Positions 1 through 7,937 of a stretch of 13,774 nucleotides of DNA are shown piece by piece. The stretch lies in contig UQVG01000024.1 in NCBI GenBank assembly GCA_900544435.1, positions 1 to 13,774 of the forward strand, in the 5' to 3' direction. A program made the translations under genes and the position numbers. Positions within the stretch are counted from its first letter, which is position 1. Each line of letters opens with the position of its first letter. This DNA is from an uncultured Erysipelotrichaceae bacterium. Lineage in GTDB: Bacteria > Bacillota_I > Bacilli_A > Erysipelotrichales > Coprobacillaceae. Below the pieces are notes generated by a model, which saw nothing but the letters and a program-made list of their open reading frames with translations, was not told where the DNA came from and ran no database searches.

Positions 1-45
1 TCTTACAGTTATAAAAAAAGCTAAATTTATTTTAAATAAATTCTC

Positions 46-73
46 AAACAGTTATTCTCGAATAGCTGTTTTT
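46..73 (+). terminator. Rho-independent terminator of an upstream gene
   Basis: Arms 46-57 and 60-71 are complementary over 12 positions with one G-T wobble. The innermost pairs must open to form the loop, leaving about 10 bp. A run of five T follows at 69-73 on the + strand. The reverse orientation lacks a comparable T tract, so it most likely ends a + strand gene lying left of the window. It sits immediately before the first AKR promoter module and insulates it. Positions 1-45 show nothing else I can support. Confidence 0.65.
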
Positions 74-92
74 GTATAACTGGCAGTTATAC
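74..92 (+). promoter_or_regulatory. LysR-type operator dyad, copy 1
   Basis: GTATAACTGGCAGTTATAC is a perfect 9-1-9 palindrome. It contains ATAA-N7-TTAT, which also fits the T-N11-A signature of LysR-family sites; the CcpC/CitR-type box has the same ATAA-N7-TTAT form. Its centre (83) is 28 bp before the start of the predicted -35 box and about 64 bp before the predicted transcription start, which is the usual place of the LysR recognition site. A second copy at 1788-1806 has identical spacing. The regulator's identity is inferred from site geometry only; no regulator gene is in the window. Confidence 0.65.
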
Positions 93-102
93 TGAGATGA
101 TT

Positions 103-140
103 TATTGATATTGTACTTTTGTTTCTTTGAAATCTACAAT
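103..140 (+). promoter_or_regulatory. Promoter P1 of the AKR1-EFR1 unit
   Basis: A TATTGATATTGTAC block at 103-116 ends in the -35-like TTGTAC (111-116). After an 18-bp spacer comes the -10-like TACAAT (135-140), followed by AAAGAT. The -35 is poor, as expected for an activator-dependent promoter. The 14-bp block, the 18-bp spacer and the distance to the upstream dyad are all reproduced exactly in promoter P2, which supports the assignment. The predicted start near 147 leaves a leader of about 17 nt before the ATG at 164. Confidence 0.6.
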
Positions 141-163
141 AAAGATGTAAGGAGGAACAAGAT

Positions 164-1012
164 ATGGAATATATAACTTTGGCTAATGGTTATCAACTAC
201 CGATGTTAGGATACGGTACTTTACATATACCTCCTAAACAAACAAAAGAATGTGTTTTAAAAGCTTTTGATGCAGGTTATCGCTTGATTGATACAGCCGC
301 TTCTTATCAAAATGAAAAAGAGATAGGAGAAGCTCTTAAAGAAGTAAACCTTAAAAGAGAAGAAATCTATTTGACGACAAAGGTATGGATTCAAGATGCT
401 GGTTATGAAAATACGCTGCAGGCATTTAACCAATCATTAAAAAATCTAGGGGTTGATTATATAGATCTTTATTTAATTCATCAACCTTATGGTGATTACT
501 ATGGCTCATGGAAAGCCATGGAAGAACTTTATCAACAAGGTAAAATTAAAGCGATTGGTGTATGTAACTTTTCACCAGAAAGACTCATGGATCTTTACAT
601 GAATAGTTCAATTCACCCTATGATCAATCAACTTGAATTTCATCCTTTCTATCAACAAAAGAATCAAAAATGTGTTTTAAAACAATGTAATTGTCTATTA
701 GAAGCTTGGGGTCCTTTAAATGAAGGACAACGTGATATCTTTCATCATCCAATGTTATTAGATATTGCGAAGAAACATCAAAAATCAGTTTCACAAATTA
801 TTCTAAGATGGCATTTAGAAAAGCACATTATTGCTATTCCTAAAACTACTCATTTAAAGCGAATGAAAGAAAATATAGATATTTTTGATTTTCAGTTAGA
901 TGAAGAAGATAAAAAACAAATAGAACAACTTGATTTAGGTTATAGTGAAATTATTGATCATCAAAATTATATGACTGCAAAATGGCTTAATAAATATAAA
1001 ATACATGATTAA
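164..1012 (+). CDS. Aldo/keto reductase (AKR1)
   Basis: NADPH-dependent carbonyl reductase of the aldo/keto reductase superfamily, a cytosolic TIM barrel of the Firmicutes 2,5-diketo-gluconate-reductase-like type. The 282-residue length is normal. The catalytic tetrad is visible as D43 (LIDTA), Y48 (ASYQNE), K73 (TTKVW) and H106 (LIHQP). The C-terminal IPKT plus RMKENIDIFDF stretch is the usual NADPH 2'-phosphate/adenine contact region. The start at 164 follows AAGGAGGA at 149-156. It is the first gene of a two-gene unit with the EFR1 protein, whose ATG lies 16 bp after this stop. It shares the YGDYxGxWKA segment and the terminal KIHD with AKR2 and has a related promoter, suggesting a duplication of promoter plus gene. 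The physiological substrate (an aldehyde, ketose or other carbonyl) cannot be read from the sequence. Confidence 0.93.
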   Translation: MEYITLANGYQLPMLGYGTLHIPPKQTKECVLKAFDAGYRLIDTAASYQNEKEIGEALKEVNLKREEIYLTTKVWIQDAGYENTLQAFNQSLKNLGVDYIDLYLIHQPYGDYYGSWKAMEELYQQGKIKAIGVCNFSPERLMDLYMNSSIHPMINQLEFHPFYQQKNQKCVLKQCNCLLEAWGPLNEGQRDIFHHPMLLDIAKKHQKSVSQIILRWHLEKHIIAIPKTTHLKRMKENIDIFDFQLDEEDKKQIEQLDLGYSEIIDHQNYMTAKWLNKYKIHD

Positions 1013-1028
1013 AAGGAGAAAGGAACAT

Positions 1029-1793
1029 ATGTTATTTTACTTTACAGGTACCGGGAATAGTTTGTATGTGGCTAGACAAATTGAAGAAAAGCCAATCAGT
1101 ATTCCACAAGTCTTACATCAAGAAAATTTAAATTTTAAGGATGAAAAAATTGGAATTGTTTATCCTGTTTATGCAGGAGAAGCACCTAAAATTATTTTAG
1201 AGTTTTTAGAAAAAGCAACATTTGAAACAGATTATTTTTATTTGATTTTAACTTATGGAAAAGATGTCACAGATGCTCCTGAATGCATTGCACGTTTATT
1301 AGAAGAAAAAGGAAGACATGTTAATTATATTCATTCTATTTTAATGGTAGATAATTACTTACCATCTTTTGATATGAATGAACAAAGAGCGATGGATAAA
1401 AATGTGGAACAACAAATTCAACAAGCTCTTCAAGATATCCAAAATAAAAAAGAAGAAATTCCTGAAGCAACACAAGCAGGAAGAGATTTTCATGCTTCTG
1501 CTAAAGAAATCTTTGCGAAAAATCCAGAACTCATCAATGGTGAACAAATTACTGTAACTGATCAATGTGTTGGTTGTGGGATTTGTACAAAAGTTTGTCC
1601 AAGAGGACTTTTCTATGTTGAAGATAAAAAAGCAAAGCGAAAACAAAATACGTGTGAATTTTGTTTGGCGTGTGCACAAAATTGTCCATCTAAAGCGATC
1701 ATCACAAAATTAAAAGATGCTAACCCTAATGCCCGTTACAGACATGAAAATGTCAGTTTAAAAGATATTATTGAAGCAAATCAACAAGTATAA
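1029..1793 (+). CDS. EFR1-type flavodoxin/2[4Fe-4S] ferredoxin fusion protein
   Basis: Cytosolic electron-transfer protein of 254 residues. The N-terminal part is flavodoxin-like, with the FMN phosphate loop FTGTGNS at residues 5-11 and a VYPVYAGEAPK segment near 44-54. The C-terminal part carries two complete [4Fe-4S] cluster motifs: C180, C183, C186, C190 (CVGCGICTKVCP) and C209, C212, C215, C219 (CEFCLACAQNCP). This arrangement defines the EFR1 family, whose physiological role is not established. The frame is also open from an ATG at 1005 overlapping the AKR1 stop, but AAAGGAGAAAGG lies between the two ATGs and favours 1029. Co-transcription with an AKR suggests it carries electrons for, or handles, the same redox stress or substrate (inference). 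The operator of the next unit overlaps its stop codon and no terminator follows, so read-through into AKR2 is likely. Confidence 0.9.
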   Translation: MLFYFTGTGNSLYVARQIEEKPISIPQVLHQENLNFKDEKIGIVYPVYAGEAPKIILEFLEKATFETDYFYLILTYGKDVTDAPECIARLLEEKGRHVNYIHSILMVDNYLPSFDMNEQRAMDKNVEQQIQQALQDIQNKKEEIPEATQAGRDFHASAKEIFAKNPELINGEQITVTDQCVGCGICTKVCPRGLFYVEDKKAKRKQNTCEFCLACAQNCPSKAIITKLKDANPNARYRHENVSLKDIIEANQQV

Positions 1794-1806
1794 CTGACAG
1801 TCATAC
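1788..1806 (+). promoter_or_regulatory. LysR-type operator dyad, copy 2
   Basis: GTATAACTGACAGTCATAC is the second copy of the dyad at 74-92. It differs at the central base and at one right-arm base, which breaks one of nine pairs. The T-N11-A core is retained. Its centre (1797) is 28 bp before the -35-like box, exactly as in copy 1. It overlaps the TAA stop (1791-1793) of the flavodoxin/ferredoxin gene, so bound regulator could also slow transcripts coming from P1. Confidence 0.62.
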
Positions 1807-1816
1807 TAACATGCAG

Positions 1817-1854
1817 TATTGATATTGTACATTTATAGAGTTCAAAACTAAAAT
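1817..1854 (+). promoter_or_regulatory. Promoter P2 of the AKR2-AKR3-AKR4 unit
   Basis: TATTGATATTGTAC at 1817-1830 is identical to 103-116 of P1. The -35-like TTGTAC is 1825-1830, followed by 18 bp and the -10-like TAAAAT at 1849-1854, then AAAGAT. The spacing to the dyad upstream matches P1 exactly, while the intervening bases differ. The predicted start near 1861 leaves about 20 nt before the ATG at 1881. Confidence 0.6.
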
Positions 1855-1880
1855 AAAGATAGAAATTGGAGGAGATAATA

Positions 1881-2721
1881 ATGAAAACATTTGAATTAAA
1901 TAATAAACAAACAATCCCAACAGTAGGATTTGGAGTCTTCATGATTCCTAATGATGGACCTACTTACGAAGCAACTTTAGCTGCTTTAAAAGCAGGATAT
2001 CGTCATATTGATACAGCTGCAGGTTACTGCAATGAAAGCGATGTTGGAAAAGCCATTAAAGATAGTGGTATTGATCGTTCAGAAATCTTTATTACTTCTA
2101 AATTATGGTTACAAGATTATGGTTATGAAAATGCAAAAAAAGGTATTGAAACTTCTATGAAATTATTAGGAGTGGATTATATTGATCTTTATTTATTACA
2201 TCAACCTTATGGTGATTATTTAGGAGCTTGGAAAGCTTTAGAAGAAGCTTATCATGCAGGTAAAATCAAATCCATTGGTATTTCTAATATTACAGTTAAC
2301 TTATGGAATAAGTTTAAAGATGGTATGACTGTGATGCCAGCAGTTAACCAAGTAGAATTTAACCCATTTGTTCAACAAAAAGAATTAAGAAAAGTGATGT
2401 CTGAAAATGATATTCGTTTAGAAGCATGGTATCCATTAGGACATGGAAATAAAGATTTATTAGAAAATGAAACAATTGTTTCTTTAGCTAAAAAATACAA
2501 TAAAAATGCTGGTCAAATTATTTTAAGATGGATTTATCAAGAAGGTGTTATTTCTTTACCTAAATCTACAAATGAAGAAAGAATGAAAGGAAACATTGAT
2601 ATCTTTGATTTTGAATTAACAGATGAAGAAATGAAAGCAATGCAAACCTTAGATACAAATAAACCATCTCATAATCCTGAAGATCCTGCCAACGAAACAC
2701 GTTTAATGGGATTAAAAATTC

Positions 2722-2729
<8 letters not shown>
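1881..2729 (+). CDS. Aldo/keto reductase (AKR2)
   Basis: NADPH-dependent aldo/keto reductase, 282 residues from the ATG at 1881, which is preceded by GGAGGAG (1868-1874). The reading frame is open a few codons further upstream but has no ribosome binding site there. The tetrad is intact: D44 (HIDTA), Y49 (AGYCNE), K74 (TSKLW) and H107 (LLHQP). The coenzyme segment LPKSTNEERMKGNIDIFDF is near the C-terminus. It heads a three-AKR unit and is the closest visible relative of AKR1 (shared GYEN, DYIDLYL, HQPYGDY and terminal KIHD). Its last 8 bases overlap the start of AKR3, indicating translational coupling. Substrate unknown. Confidence 0.93.
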
Positions 2730-4418
<1,689 letters not shown>

Positions 4419-4482
4419 TGAAGAAAAGCTTATGCATTATAGTGTGCCTGATACTTTTAAGTAACTATCTCTATATAAGTAA

Positions 4483-4980
4483 AAATTCAGACATTCAATC
4501 TCAAAAAACTCTAAAATTCAAATAACTACAAGTACTAAATATTATAAGAACTTTTTATTGGATAACGTTTACCAAGACGATCAATATGGAGATATACACT
4601 ATAATGCTTATATTCCTAAAGCGTATGACAAAAGGCAATCATATGCTTTATATATAACCTTGCCAGGATATCAAGGTTTATATTTTCAAGGTGTCGGAAA
4701 GAATTTAGAGACAGAAGAATTTGGCTTCGTCAGTCAAAACTATAATTCTCAAATGATTATTTTAGCACCACAATTAGAAGATTGGGATGAATTATCAGCC
4801 AATCAAACGATTGCTTTGACAAAATATTTTTTAGAACATTATAACATTGATCGAAATAAAGTTTATATAAGTGGTTATTCTGGTGGTGGCAAAACGCTTT
4901 CTTGGGTTTTAACGAAAGAACCAGAATTATATAGTGATGCTTTAATGTGTTCTTCAAAATGGGATGGCTATTTAATAGAT
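4483..4980 (+). pseudogene. Fragment of a secreted alpha/beta-hydrolase (esterase/POP-like)
   Basis: The frame is open from 4483, with recognisable hydrolase sequence from about 4558 to 4980. Visible features are GDIHYNAYIPKAY and LYITLPGYQGLYFQG (early strands and oxyanion region), APQLEDW, QTIALTKYFLEHYNID, and the nucleophile elbow GYSGGGKT with its serine. There is no ATG or ribosome binding site at the front and no signal peptide, although relatives of this family are usually secreted. The sequence stops shortly after the CSSKWDG segment, so the part that would carry the catalytic Asp and His is missing. The tail runs straight into the promoter of the PTS operon. It is best read as a gene remnant deleted at both ends. 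A TTG at 4558 could start a 158-codon product ending at 5034, but that product would lack the catalytic triad. Confidence 0.75.
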
Positions 4981-4988
4981 AAAAAAGA

Positions 4989-5015
4989 TTGTAACCGTTT
5001 TAAAATTGTGATAAT
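4989..5015 (+). promoter_or_regulatory. Promoter of the PTS operon
   Basis: An extended -10, TGTGATAAT (hexamer 5010-5015 with TGn at 5007-5009), lies 15 bp after TTGTAA (4989-4994). The -35 spacing is short, but the TGn extension can compensate. The predicted start near 5022 puts the RAT element at the very beginning of the leader, as expected for LicT/BglG-controlled operons. Confidence 0.5.
4990..5003 (+). promoter_or_regulatory. cre-like site (CcpA catabolite repression)
   Basis: TGTAACCGTTTTAA matches the commonly used Bacillota cre consensus TGWAARCGYTWNCW at 12 of 14 positions, including the central CG. It overlaps the -35/spacer of the PTS promoter, a position where CcpA binding would repress. 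The assignment fits a sugar-uptake operon but rests on a degenerate consensus. Confidence 0.45.
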
Positions 5016-5033
5016 ATGTTCGAGTAGTTTATA

Positions 5034-5064
5034 GGATAGTGATTGTTTAAAGACAAGCTAAACC
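5034..5064 (+). promoter_or_regulatory. RAT antiterminator element 1
   Basis: The 31-nt element reads GGATAGTGATTG (5034-5045), an 8-nt loop (5046-5053) and CAAGCTAAACC (5054-5064). Compared with the canonical LicT/SacY-type RAT (GGATTGTTACTG...CAGGCAAAACC), the pairing positions are kept and one pair is swapped in a compensatory way (A5 with T26 instead of T-A). The upper stem is TTG/CAA instead of CTG/CAG. Its 3' arm overlaps the 5' arm of the terminator at 5060-5105, giving the classic mutually exclusive switch: protein binding to the RAT prevents termination. Confidence 0.82.
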
Positions 5065-5112
5065 TGTTTATTGCCACCCTTTTTAAGTGCGCAATAAATG
5101 GGTTTTTATTTT
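5060..5112 (+). terminator. Leader terminator (attenuator) of the PTS operon
   Basis: Arms 5060-5074 and 5091-5105 pair over 15 positions including two G-T wobbles around a 16-nt loop, followed by a TTTTTATTTT tract ending at 5112. The left arm shares AAACC with the RAT, so both structures cannot form together. It ends directly before the GGAGGGAG ribosome binding site of the antiterminator gene, making that gene autoregulated. Confidence 0.85.
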
Positions 5113-5123
5113 GGAGGGAGAGT

Positions 5124-5963
5124 ATGAAGATAGGTAAAGCTTTAAATAACAATGTCGCTGTTGTTATTGAAAATAACGAAGAAAAGATTGTGATGGGTCG
5201 AGGAATTTGTTTTAAAAAGAAAACAGGAGATACGATTGAACCAGAAAAAATAGATAAGGTCTTTTGTTTAGAAAATCAAGAAGTTTTAAGAAGATTTAAA
5301 GAACTTGTGGTAGATATTCCTTTAGAGTACTTACAAATTGGTGAAGAAATTATGGATGAAGCAAGACTAAGTTTAGGAAAAGCTTTAAATGATAATATCT
5401 ATATTTCGATGGTAGATCACATTTATACAGCTGTTGTAAGAGCTAAAGACAATATTTTAGTGAAGAATGCTTTATTATGGGATATTCAAAGATTTTATAA
5501 AGAAGAATATCAAATAGGGAAAAAAGCTCTTGAAATTATTGAAAAGAAAACAGGAGTGCTTTTACCAAATGATGAAGCAGGATTTATTGCTTTACATATT
5601 GTTAATGGACAATTAGATGAAGATGTTCATGATATGTATGAAATTACGAAAATCATGCAAGAAATTGAAAATATTGTGCGTTATCACTTCAAAATAGAAT
5701 TTAATGAAGAAAGTGCTTATTACTATCGCTTTATTACACATTTGAAATTCTTTGCACAACGTTTAGTTGAACATAAAAAACCAAATCAAAAAGAAGATGA
5801 TTTATTAGAAGTTGTTCAAGTAAAATACGCAAATGCTTATCAATGTGTCGAAAAAATAGCTATGTACATAAAAAATCAATATAACTATGAACTTTATGAC
5901 GAAGAAAAACTATACTTAACAATTCATATACATCGTGTAGTTTATCTTGGAAATAGTCATTAA
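5124..5963 (+). CDS. licT: PTS-regulated RNA-binding antiterminator (BglG/LicT family)
   Basis: This protein binds RAT hairpins in nascent mRNA and prevents termination when the cognate sugar permease is active. The 279 residues from the ATG at 5124 (GGAGGGAG at 5113-5120) are the usual size; the frame extends upstream only through the terminator. Domains are the CAT RNA-binding domain (about 1-58, MKIGKALNNNVAVV and GRGICFKKK), PRD1 (about 65-170) and PRD2 (about 172-277). The four regulatory histidines are present at H99 (MVDHIYTAV), H158 (FIALHIVNG), H206 (FITHLKFF) and H268 (LTIHIHRV). Each is one residue before the positions I recall for B. subtilis LicT. In this family EII phosphorylates PRD1 histidines to inhibit, and HPr phosphorylates PRD2 to activate. 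It should act on the RAT in front of its own gene and probably on the second element before the permease gene. Confidence 0.93.
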   Translation: MKIGKALNNNVAVVIENNEEKIVMGRGICFKKKTGDTIEPEKIDKVFCLENQEVLRRFKELVVDIPLEYLQIGEEIMDEARLSLGKALNDNIYISMVDHIYTAVVRAKDNILVKNALLWDIQRFYKEEYQIGKKALEIIEKKTGVLLPNDEAGFIALHIVNGQLDEDVHDMYEITKIMQEIENIVRYHFKIEFNEESAYYYRFITHLKFFAQRLVEHKKPNQKEDDLLEVVQVKYANAYQCVEKIAMYIKNQYNYELYDEEKLYLTIHIHRVVYLGNSH

Positions 5964-5965
5964 TT

Positions 5966-5992
5966 GGATGGTGACATTAAGTTGGCCAAACC
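5966..5992 (+). promoter_or_regulatory. RAT-like element 2 in front of the permease gene
   Basis: The 27-nt element reads GGATGGTGACA (5966-5976), a short loop, and TTGGCCAAACC ending at 5992. Pairing of the RAT type is retained: GG/CC at the base, T with A, then G-C in place of the canonical T-A pair (compensatory), G-C, and an upper CA/TG. The bulged A and T-G/G internal loops are at the expected places. It lies three bases after the antiterminator stop. No terminator follows; instead its last two bases (5991-5992) are the first two of a hairpin that hides the next ribosome binding site. Confidence 0.65.
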
Positions 5993-6023
5993 TTCAAATT
6001 TCAATACTTTAGAAATATGGAGG
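5991..6023 (+). promoter_or_regulatory. Shine-Dalgarno sequestering hairpin before the EII gene
   Basis: CCTTCAAATTTC (5991-6002) pairs with GAAATATGGAGG (6012-6023) in 11 of 12 positions, with one A-A mismatch, one G-T wobble and a 9-nt loop. The right arm contains the entire GGAGG ribosome binding site of the gene starting at 6030. No T tract follows, so it is not a terminator. It competes with RAT 2 for C5991-C5992. The arrangement predicts that antiterminator binding at RAT 2 would expose the ribosome binding site. Confidence 0.55.
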
Positions 6024-6029
6024 AAAATT

Positions 6030-7913
6030 ATGAGTAAGTATGAAAATTTAGCCAAAGAAATTTTGGAAAATGTTGGTGGAAAGGAAAACATCAACAGTTT
6101 AACACATTGTGTTACAAGATTACGTTTTCGTTTAAAAGACGAATCAAAAGCCAATGATGAAGCATTAAAAAATAACCCAGGTGTTGTCACTGTGATGAAA
6201 TCAGCAGGACAATATCAAGTTGTTATTGGAAATCATGTACCTTTAGTATACGCAGATGTATGTGAACTTGCAGGTATTAGTAATGGAACCCAACAAGTAG
6301 AAGATGAAGCACCACAAGGACTTTTTAATAAGTTAATTGATATTATTTCAGGATGTTTCCAACCTATTTTAGGACCATTATGTGCAGCAGGGATTATTAA
6401 AGGATTAAATGCTTTATTAGTCTTTATTTTAGGATCAAGTTTCAGTAATAGTGGAACTTATATGATTTTAAATGCGATTGGTGATTCTATTTTTAACTTT
6501 TTACCAATTATTTTAGGATATACCGCAGCTAAAAAATTCAATGTTAATGTTATTGTTGGAATGATTATTGGAGCAACACTTTGTTATCCAACAATTCAAA
6601 CAGATACATTATCAGCTGCAGGAAAAGCAATTGGAACATTACCATTTATTGGATCTTATTATACAAAGTTCATTGGTATTCCATTTGTTTCAGGTAACTA
6701 TACAAGTACCGTTGTACCCGTTATCTGTATTGTCGCTTTAGCAGCTCAAATTCAAAAGATTGCGAAGAAATTTGTACCTGAAATGTTACAAAACTTCTTT
6801 GTTCCGTTCTTTGTTTTAATTATTTCACTTCCAATTGGGTTACTTGTTATTGGACCAGTTGTAAGTTTATTAACAACAGTTTTATCAAATATGTTTGCAG
6901 GACTTTATGCTTTTTCACCAATTGTAACTGCGTTTGTCATTGGAGCATTATGGCAATGTTTAGTTATCTTTGGGTTACATTGGGCACTTGTACCAATGGC
7001 GATGGTCAATATTGGAAACTTAGGATATGATACAATTTTACCAGGTATGTTAGGAACAACATTTGCGGCAACAGGTGTTCTTGCGGCGATGTATTTAAAA
7101 TTAAAAGATGAAAACAAAAAAGCACTTGCAATCCCAGGTGTGATTTCCGCATTTTGTGGGGTAACAGAACCAGCTATCTATGGATTCTTGTTACCTGAAA
7201 AAACACCATTTGTCTTCTCTTGTATTGGTGGAGCTGTTGGTGGTGCCATTATGGGAACAGTTGCGGCTAAACAATATGTTATTGGTGGTCTTGGAATCTT
7301 TAGTGTTGTAAACTACATTTCACCAAAAGGAAACGCAACTGGTATGATTGTTTCGTTAATTGCTGGTGCTGTTTCATTAGTTGTTGGTTTTGTTTTAACA
7401 ATGATTTTCTATAAAACAAATGATCAACAAGTTGAAAATAAAGAAGTAACAAAATTAGAAGAAGAAACAATTTTATCGCCAATTAAAGGAGAAGTAAAAC
7501 CAATCGAAGAATCAAGCGATGCTGCTTTTGCTTCAGGTGCTTTAGGAAAAGGTGTTGTGATCTTACCAGAAGAAGGAAAAGTATATGCTCCTGTAACTGG
7601 AACAGTAACTGTTTTATTCCCAAGTTTACATGCAATCGGTATTACGAGTGATGCAGGTGTTGAATTACTTATTCACATTGGTATTAATACAGTACAACTT
7701 AATGGTGAAGGCTTTACAGCTCATATTAAACAAGGTGATCAAATTAAACAAGGTCAATTACTTGTTGAATTTGATATGAATAAAATTAAAGAAGCCGGTT
7801 ATTCTTTAGAAACTCCTGTGCTAGTTACAAATTATGCAGATGTAAAAGAAGTCAAAAATACAAGTGCTTCATTTGTACAATTACAAGAAACTTTAATAGA
7901 AGTTAAATACTAA
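6030..7913 (+). CDS. bglP: PTS beta-glucoside-type EIIBCA permease
   Basis: Membrane sugar transporter of the phosphotransferase system that imports and phosphorylates its sugar. The 627 residues from the ATG at 6030 (GGAGG at 6019-6023) match full-length BglP/BglF proteins. The domain order is B-C-A. EIIB (about 1-85) has the phosphorylated C27 in SLTHCVTRLRF. EIIC (about 105-460) is strongly hydrophobic, with the substrate-loop motif GVTEPAIYG at 377-385. EIIA (about 480-627) has H534 (SLHAIGI) and the phosphorylated H549 (LLIHIGINTV), 15 residues apart as in EIIA-Glc. The upstream frame (from 5964) belongs to the leader. It is paired with a LicT-family regulator, as usual. The exact sugar is uncertain because no phospho-glycosidase gene lies in the operon; other sugars of the glucose/beta-glucoside EII group are possible. 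Confidence 0.9.
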   Translation: MSKYENLAKEILENVGGKENINSLTHCVTRLRFRLKDESKANDEALKNNPGVVTVMKSAGQYQVVIGNHVPLVYADVCELAGISNGTQQVEDEAPQGLFNKLIDIISGCFQPILGPLCAAGIIKGLNALLVFILGSSFSNSGTYMILNAIGDSIFNFLPIILGYTAAKKFNVNVIVGMIIGATLCYPTIQTDTLSAAGKAIGTLPFIGSYYTKFIGIPFVSGNYTSTVVPVICIVALAAQIQKIAKKFVPEMLQNFFVPFFVLIISLPIGLLVIGPVVSLLTTVLSNMFAGLYAFSPIVTAFVIGALWQCLVIFGLHWALVPMAMVNIGNLGYDTILPGMLGTTFAATGVLAAMYLKLKDENKKALAIPGVISAFCGVTEPAIYGFLLPEKTPFVFSCIGGAVGGAIMGTVAAKQYVIGGLGIFSVVNYISPKGNATGMIVSLIAGAVSLVVGFVLTMIFYKTNDQQVENKEVTKLEEETILSPIKGEVKPIEESSDAAFASGALGKGVVILPEEGKVYAPVTGTVTVLFPSLHAIGITSDAGVELLIHIGINTVQLNGEGFTAHIKQGDQIKQGQLLVEFDMNKIKEAGYSLETPVLVTNYADVKEVKNTSASFVQLQETLIEVKY

Positions 7914-7937
7914 AAATAAAGGTATTGGAGGGATCCT

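Noticed and set aside
5..56. Additional CAGTTAT half-sites at 6-12 and 49-55 as further LysR binding sites
   Set aside because: They lack the second half of the dyad, have no fixed spacing to 74-92, and the second is part of the terminator stem.
1005..1028. Upstream ATG start for the flavodoxin/ferredoxin gene, overlapping the AKR1 stop
   Set aside because: It has no ribosome binding site; AAAGGAGAAAGG sits just before the ATG at 1029, and family proteins begin with the short MLFYFTGTGNS-type sequence.
1359..1679. Antisense open frame inside the flavodoxin/ferredoxin gene
   Set aside because: It lies wholly opposite a well-supported gene, has no ribosome binding site or recognisable domain, and is explained by codon bias. 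The same applies to other antisense frames, for example 8564-8986, 9313-9693 and 11149-11499.
4419..4482. Terminator after the AKR4 gene
   Set aside because: Only a four-base-pair ACTT/AAGT repeat and scattered A/T runs are present; no stable stem with a T tract.
4558..5034. Functional 158-residue esterase starting at TTG
   Set aside because: It has no ribosome binding site or signal peptide, and the region that should hold the catalytic Asp and His is gone; the last codons are promoter sequence.
5991..6023. Reading the hairpin before the permease gene as a transcription terminator, the usual partner of an RAT
   Set aside because: The bases after the right arm are GAAAATTATGAG, with no T tract, and the arm itself is the ribosome binding site.
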